DNA of 64,000 nucleotides from Neocallimastix lanati (nom. inval.) (lineage: Eukaryota; Neocallimastigomycota; Neocallimastigomycetes; Neocallimastigales; Neocallimastigaceae), in the NCBI GenBank assembly GCA_016946835.1, contig JACVTC010000015.1:1043501-1107500 (forward strand). Reading direction: 5' to 3'. A program made the translations under genes and the position numbers. This document shows, in pieces, positions 58,567 through 64,000 of this stretch. Position 1 is the first letter of the stretch; every line of letters starts with the position of its first letter. Below the pieces are notes generated by a model. It searched no databases, had not been told where the DNA came from, and worked only from the letters and a program-made list of their open reading frames with translations.

Positions 58567-60941
58567 TTTTTTTTTCCCTTAAAGATAACGATATATTAAT
58601 ATTATTTAAAAATATATTATTAAATATATAATTAAATAATAAAATACTATGAAAAAGATTGAAAATAATTTTTTTTTTTTTTTTTTATATTTATCTTTCC
58701 ATATTTCCTTTATTTATACACTCTTGTATATTTAAATTAATAAATTACTTTTCTCTCTCTCTTTTTTTTTTTAATTAATAAATACCATATTTTTAAATAG
58801 TAATTAATAAATTTAATTATTAGACATGATAATAAAAAAAAAAAGTGTTATAAAAAAAAATTGAAGTTTATTATATATATTCAATAAAAAAAATATATAT
58901 ATATATTTTTTTTATTGAATATATATAATAAATTTAATACATTAAAAGATACAATATCTTAGAGAATTTATGAAAAATATACATAAATATGATAAAAAAG
59001 TTTAACAAAATTAAACTTTGATTTACTGATACACATAACATATATCATATTGTTAATTATTAGTCTAACATAACTTTTTTTTTTAATATATAAATTTTAT
59101 TAATAATAAACTATTATTATTTGTTATTATGATTGTACAATTTAAATTATATATTTTATATCTGATATAAATATATATAAAAAAAGAACGGAAAAAAACA
59201 AAAAAAACAAAAACAAAAACAAAAACAAAAACTGTTATGAAAAAGAAATGAAAAATCAAAAAAATAAAAATTGTTATAAAAAATTTTATTAAAAAAAAGA
59301 ACTATTATGAAAAGTAAAAAAAAAAAAAAAAAAAAAACTGTTATAAAAAAAGAAATAATTATTTTATAAAAAAAAGAGAGTGAGAGAACTGATATATCTA
59401 TATCTATGTATATATATAAAAGAACTGATATAAAAAAAATTGTTCGTATTTTAATGTGTGAATTAAAATTCTTTTATATATTTTATATGGGTGACTTTTT
59501 TTTTTTTTTTTTTAATTAGAGTGATATAAAATTTTTGTTAAGTCATTTTTGAGTTAATTATAAAGATTATCAATTTAAATAAATAAATGTTAAAAATTTT
59601 CAATTTATGAATATTAGTATAATTAAACAATTGTTATTATGAATCTTAGTAAATTAAACATTAAACAATTCTTTGTAACGAACAATTAAAGAAATATAAT
59701 ATTATATATGTTTAATTAATTAAATAAAGCTTTGTTAATATGGAATAATGAAAAACAATTTTATCATATTTATATTTCATATCATTTCTTCCTATAATTA
59801 TTTATTTTATTTTATATTATTTTTTTTTTTATAATCATATATTTTAATATTTAATAACAACTTTAATTATAAAAGATCAAATCAAAAACAAAAAACGAAA
59901 AAAAAACAAAAAAACAAAAAAAACAAAAACAATAACAAAAAAACAAAAATAAAAAAAAACAAAACTTTAAATTATAATAATAATAATAAAAAAAAAAAAA
60001 AAAAAAGAAAAAAACTTTGTGGATTTTTTTTTTTTTTTTTTATGTTTCCTTTTTTTAAAATTTTAGTGTAACTTTGATACTATTCCTTGTATGTAAATAT
60101 TTTTATAATAAATAGCATTTCATAAAAAAAAAATATATATATATATATATAAAAAATTAAAATGACAATATTGTTAAAACATATATAAATATTATACCAA
60201 TGAATAATTTATATATATACCGAATAAAATAATAGTAATAATCAATATTACAAATTATAAAACAATAGTAATAATTAATATTAACACATTAAGAAATTAT
60301 CCTAAAACAAAAATCGTATTAACGAAAATTTATTTACTATTATTTAATTTTATTTTATTTCTTTTTTTTTTTTTTTTTATCTATTCTTCTTCTTTTGAAA
60401 ACATAATAAAAATTTCTTTTGTAAATAAAATCATTTAATTAACAATATTTTTCAACGTAAATTTATTTTAAATTTTTCCTTTTTTTAATTAGACTTAATT
60501 AAAATAAATTTTATATATACAAGACATGATAAACCCTTAGTTCAAAAAATAAAAATCAAATTAATTTAAACTGAAATGATCATCATACTATTCTCCATCC
60601 GTAATTTACATTTTTATTCAAAAGACAATTACAAAATTTTTTTATAAAATGTTTTTTACAAACTTTTTTTTTATATTATTTTATAATATCAAAAATTTAT
60701 TAATTTTAACCCTTCATTATGATTATAATTAGTTATTACATATGTATAACTCATAGTATAGATAAACCATGTTAAAAAAATTACTACCATTACACACTAA
60801 ATTCCTCTAGTTTTTCCAACACAATAAATTTAATTATTTTTAATTACTGAAAACTAAAATAATTATTCCTTATTTTTTTTTTGTGACTATTTTAATTTTT
60901 TATTTAAATATAATTATTCCTTGATTGAAATGATATTATAT
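58567..60941. other. AT-rich spacer with a perfect palindrome
   Basis: A 66-base perfect palindrome lies at 58867-58932. A-rich repeats such as (AAAAAC)n occur at about 59190-59230 and 59880-59965. No gene is recognised. Confidence 0.5.
58867..58932. repeat. 66-bp perfect palindrome
   Basis: Arms TTTATTATATATATTCAAT and its reverse complement flank A8 and T8 blocks around a (TA)n centre, so the whole can form a hairpin or cruciform. It lies 300 bases upstream of the PA-TM-RING gene. Confidence 0.8.
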
Positions 60942-61364
60942 TTATTGCTTGTTGAAGTGTTGGAGAATGACGTTCATGGCAGCACTGTCTTCACCATAGT
61001 TCTTAATGACGACACAAGAACAACCAACAACCTTACGAGCGGTACCTTCACGGTCGATCTTACAAAGACCAGCCCATTCACCTAACTTCTTGGCATCAGA
61101 GACCTTGATGAGGTTGATGTTGTGTTCATTACATAAAGCTTCAACAAGCTTAACGTATTCCTTTTCGGTACAGGTTTCGACAAGGACACAAAGGGAAGCT
61201 TCACGTCTGTCTAAGGCCTTAACACTTTCTCTTAAACCTCTGGCGAGACCATCATGAATGAGGGCCTTCTTAAGGACTTCTTGAAGAGCTTCTTCAATGG
61301 TCATACCAGCTTGGGATGGGGCATTGGCTTCAACTTGAACTGGAGCGGCTTCTTCGGCAGACAT
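60942..61364 (-). CDS. RPS12: 40S ribosomal protein eS12
   Basis: Single-exon, 140 residues, small-ribosomal-subunit protein eS12 (L7Ae/L30e/S12e-like fold). The start is [20 protein letters not shown]; an upstream in-frame Met at 61412 would add an unlikely hydrophobic extension. Family segments are [76 protein letters not shown] and a C-terminal [13 protein letters not shown]. Length and ends fit eukaryotic eS12, so it appears complete. It uses G/C-ending codons far more than its neighbours, as expected of a very highly expressed gene in an AT-rich genome. This makes it a useful standard for what a strongly biased host gene looks like here. Confidence 0.97.
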   Translation of the reverse strand: MSAEEAAPVQVEANAPSQAGMTIEEALQEVLKKALIHDGLARGLRESVKALDRREASLCVLVETCTEKEYVKLVEALCNEHNINLIKVSDAKKLGEWAGLCKIDREGTARKVVGCSCVVIKNYGEDSAAMNVILQHFNKQ

Positions 61365-62196
61365 TTTTATTATACTATCATTTATTATTATCAATAATAA
61401 AAATATTAACAATAAAAATATTATATTTTATTTGAAAATTAATATTTCTTATAATTTCAAAACAATCATCCATCCATCCATTAATTCTAATTTTCTTATT
61501 TAATTACAAATTTCAAAAGACTATTTTTCCTTATTTATCCCTTATTTTAACTATAACTATGAATATTTCATTTTTATTATCCTTTACTAAATTTAAATAT
61601 ACCACCATTATTTATACTCTCAATATAAAATTTAATTTATATAATTACATACTTTTTTATAAATTAGTCAAGAGGAGAGATCAAAAATTTTATTGAAAAA
61701 GTTTTATTTATTATATTTAAATTATCCAATCATATAGAGTAAAAACGCAATTTTAACATTAAATAACGAATAATTTTATGAAATTTTTTAAAAATTTAAA
61801 AAAAAAAAAATTTAAATAAAAAAAAATTATAATTAAAATATATATATATAACAATTATAAGTAAAAAAATAAATTAAAATAAATATATATATAATTAAAT
61901 ATATATATATAATTAAAAAAAAAAAATTAAAAAAAAAAATTAATAATATTTATATTAAAAAAGTAAATTAATATATATATATATAATTAAAATATATATA
62001 TATAATTAAATATATATATATAATTAAATAAAAAAAAAAAATTAATAATAATATTTATAATAAAAAATTAAATTAAAATATATATTATATAATTAAAAAA
62101 AAAAATATATATATATATAATTAATAAGAAACAAAAATTAATAATAATAATAATAAATAATAATTATAATAAAGAAAGAAAAAAAATGGGAGTATT
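61365..62196. other. Upstream region of RPS12, then (TA)n-rich spacer
   Basis: The first 300 bases have somewhat higher complexity (a CATC triplication near 61468-61481) and should contain the RPS12 promoter. From about 61800 a pattern of (TA)n runs joined by AATTAAAA repeats takes over. No gene is seen. Confidence 0.45.
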
Positions 62197-63380
62197 GCAT
62201 TTCGACATAATTTATGTTTGATCATTTATTCATGTATTACAATGTGGCTTGTAAAAATAAATGAATAGGAATAGGGTTAAATTTATTTTTGTTTTTATTT
62301 TTATTTTTATTTTTTAATTTAATTAATAACATTTATTTCATAATATTACTATTAAATATTGTGTATGGCATTATAAAAGATCGTTAGAAGTTCAAAAAAA
62401 TAAATTATGTTATAATGAAGTTGAAAATAATCATAAGATTTATTTGTTAAATAAAGCTCTTACAAATTTTCCTTTTATAAATCCTGAATATATATTTGAT
62501 ATTTATAATCATATTAAAATTATATGTCAAATATATAATTATTTCAATTTTTTAAATTTTTTGGAATATTTTAATAAGACTTATTTATATAAATATGATA
62601 TTCAATATTGGAAATATTATAACGATATAAACCACATAACAAATAATGCTTCAGAATCTTTTAACAATTACTTAAAAAAATTGTTCTACAAAAAACCTTC
62701 TTTATATGAATTAATTTATCATTTAAAAAGAGAAGAATCTTTATCTTACAATAATTACAAAAGGAAAATTGAAGGAGTTTGGAAAAAAAAGAAGAATATT
62801 AACAAAAACTGATGAAATCAATAATTTCATTAAAAAATACAAAAAAAAAGGAATCCGAATTGATTGATAAAAAATGTGATAAAAATGATATCATTGATTT
62901 ACGATATAAATGTTTAATAGAATTAAACACACTCTAAATTTATAAATAATAATTAACTAGAATATATATAGTTTAAATTATATTTATATCAATATCAATA
63001 TATTTTATTAATATCAATAATAATAAATATTTAATATTATAATAAAATTTATTCTATTATTTAATTAATTTAATAATAAAATATATAATTTTATTTATTT
63101 TATTTAAATAAAGTAAAATGGAAAGGTTTTATTATTAAAATATTTAATAATAAAATATAATAATAAAATAAAATTAAAAAAAAAATAAAAATAAAAATAA
63201 AATAAAATTCTTAATAGAAAACTTATTTATTCTTTTATTTATTCTTTTTTGTTTTTATTTTATTTTTTAATACTAAAATACAATAAATAAAAATATACGT
63301 TGAAAATAGTGGCGTATTACATATATTTTACACATTGTACAAAAATTTATGATGATTATACATAAATTATGTCGAAATGC
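62197..63380 (+). mobile_element. Decayed Mutator-like (MULE) DNA transposon with TIRs
   Basis: The left end 62197-62217 and the right end 63360-63380 are 21-base perfect inverted repeats beginning GCATTTCGACATAATT. Weaker matching continues inward to ACAATGTG on both sides (about 62240 and 63330), giving TIRs of about 50 bases. The 1.2 kb between them holds the C-terminal part of a MULE-type transposase at 62330-62812. The N-terminal catalytic part is missing, so the copy is an internally deleted relic. Confidence 0.75.
62330..62812 (+). pseudogene. MULE transposase C-terminal fragment
   Basis: An open frame without its own good ATG. Its first part, YCVWHYKRSLEVQKNKL, resembles the C-x2-H segment of MULE transposases. 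It continues LNKALTNFPFINPEYIFDIY, then YWKYYNDINHITNNASESFN with NYLKKLFYKKPSLYELI, the family's 'TNN..E.(F/W)N..L....KP.....' block, and LKREESLSYNNYKRK. The frame stops at 62812. A shifted frame continues TDEINNFIKKYKKKGIRID and later DLRYKCLIEL. The upstream DDE core is absent. Confidence 0.7.
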
Positions 63381-64000
63381 TTCACATTCGAAAAAAATTT
63401 AAAAAAAAGAGATAAAAATTGACTTTGTCTGCAAATGTCTTCTGAATTTATATGAAATATTTTCTTTCTACCCTGGATTTTCCCAATAAATGAGGTTGGA
63501 AGTTCATTCATTATGGTAAAATTCTTAGGGTGAGCAAAGAATATAATTATATATAATTATAAATTACAAGTACTAATAAATCTAATTGGAATGAACATAA
63601 ATATTCGTCAAATCTTAATGAAAAACATGGATATTCCCTGACCTGATCCCAGCCACATTTCAAACATGTGACTGTTAAAAGATTATCATTCAGTACTACC
63701 TTTGCTTAGAGATTAATAAACGAGAGTCGACCAACAGGTATGAGAAATTAACAATTATTATGGTGGTATATTACATACTATATGCTTGTGGTGACCCACA
63801 TATATTAATTATTACATTAAAAAAAAAAAATTTATTATTATATATATATTTATATTAATTATTTATATATGTTTTAAAAATCATTTTATGTTTTAATTAT
63901 ATATTTATATATTAATATTGATTTATTATTATACATTATGGATATATAAATTTACAAGTTATATTAATATAAACATTATATATATTGTATATATATTTTT
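63381..64000. other. Spacer with moderately G+C-rich patch
   Basis: The stretch 63420-63790 is less AT-rich than its surroundings (for example CCCTGACCTGATCCCAGCC near 63636) but shows no long open frame and no recognised RNA. It could be decayed element sequence. The last 200 bases are simple AT-rich DNA. Confidence 0.35.

Overview
The window is extremely AT-rich nuclear DNA from a eukaryote. It has very long homopolymer and (TTA/TAA)n tracts, introns with GT..AG borders, Asn/Ser/Lys-rich low-complexity proteins, and genes that stand out mainly by their higher G+C. The best fit is an anaerobic gut fungus (Neocallimastigomycota). Three things point that way: a bacterial-type solute-binding domain fused to a seven-helix class C receptor, a fungal Caj1/Djp1-type J-protein with a DnaJ-X region, and many decayed Ty3/gypsy and Mutator-like elements. 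This is an inference from gene content and composition; Dictyostelium-like genomes look similar in composition.

Layout. Bases 1-11 kb are a repeat graveyard: a decayed gypsy pol (271-1780), a second decayed gypsy gag-pol (3386-5890) with a leader repeat, a tRNA-like SINE candidate (6391-6502), and a 1.2-1.3 kb unit present three times in tandem (7185-11040). A four-exon gene for a four-helix membrane protein follows (11396-12433). After more repeats comes a large intronless class C GPCR (15096-18029). A second relic cluster lies at 20-21.2 kb (Rpn-like nuclease fragment, duplicated spacer, endonuclease/exonuclease/phosphatase fragment). Next are a J-protein (23589-24956) and, convergent to it, a helix-turn-helix-like protein (26837-28378, minus) whose reading frame appears to need a 5-nt microexon. 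A long spacer leads to a 7.8 kb minus-strand gene (34075-41878, four phase-0 exons, 1,964 codons of protein) with a roughly 1 kb intron made almost wholly of TTA repeats. Then come spacer repeats, a G+C-rich island and a retroelement relic (47.3-49.5 kb), a RING-H2-like coiled-coil protein (50469-52469, minus), a TIR-bearing MITE candidate (53512-54336), a five-exon PA-TM-RING ubiquitin ligase gene (55361-58566, minus), ribosomal protein eS12 (60942-61364, minus) and a decayed MULE with terminal inverted repeats (62197-63380).

Functionally the host genes are unlinked housekeeping, signalling and membrane-trafficking genes. No operon, cluster or CRISPR array is present. The most useful leads are the microexon, the TTA-repeat intron, the GPCR tail and promoter repeats, and the consistent replacement of Trp (TGG) by TGA/TAG in the mobile-element relics but not in host genes. 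Exon borders were deduced by eye from GT/AG signals and phase; none has transcript support.
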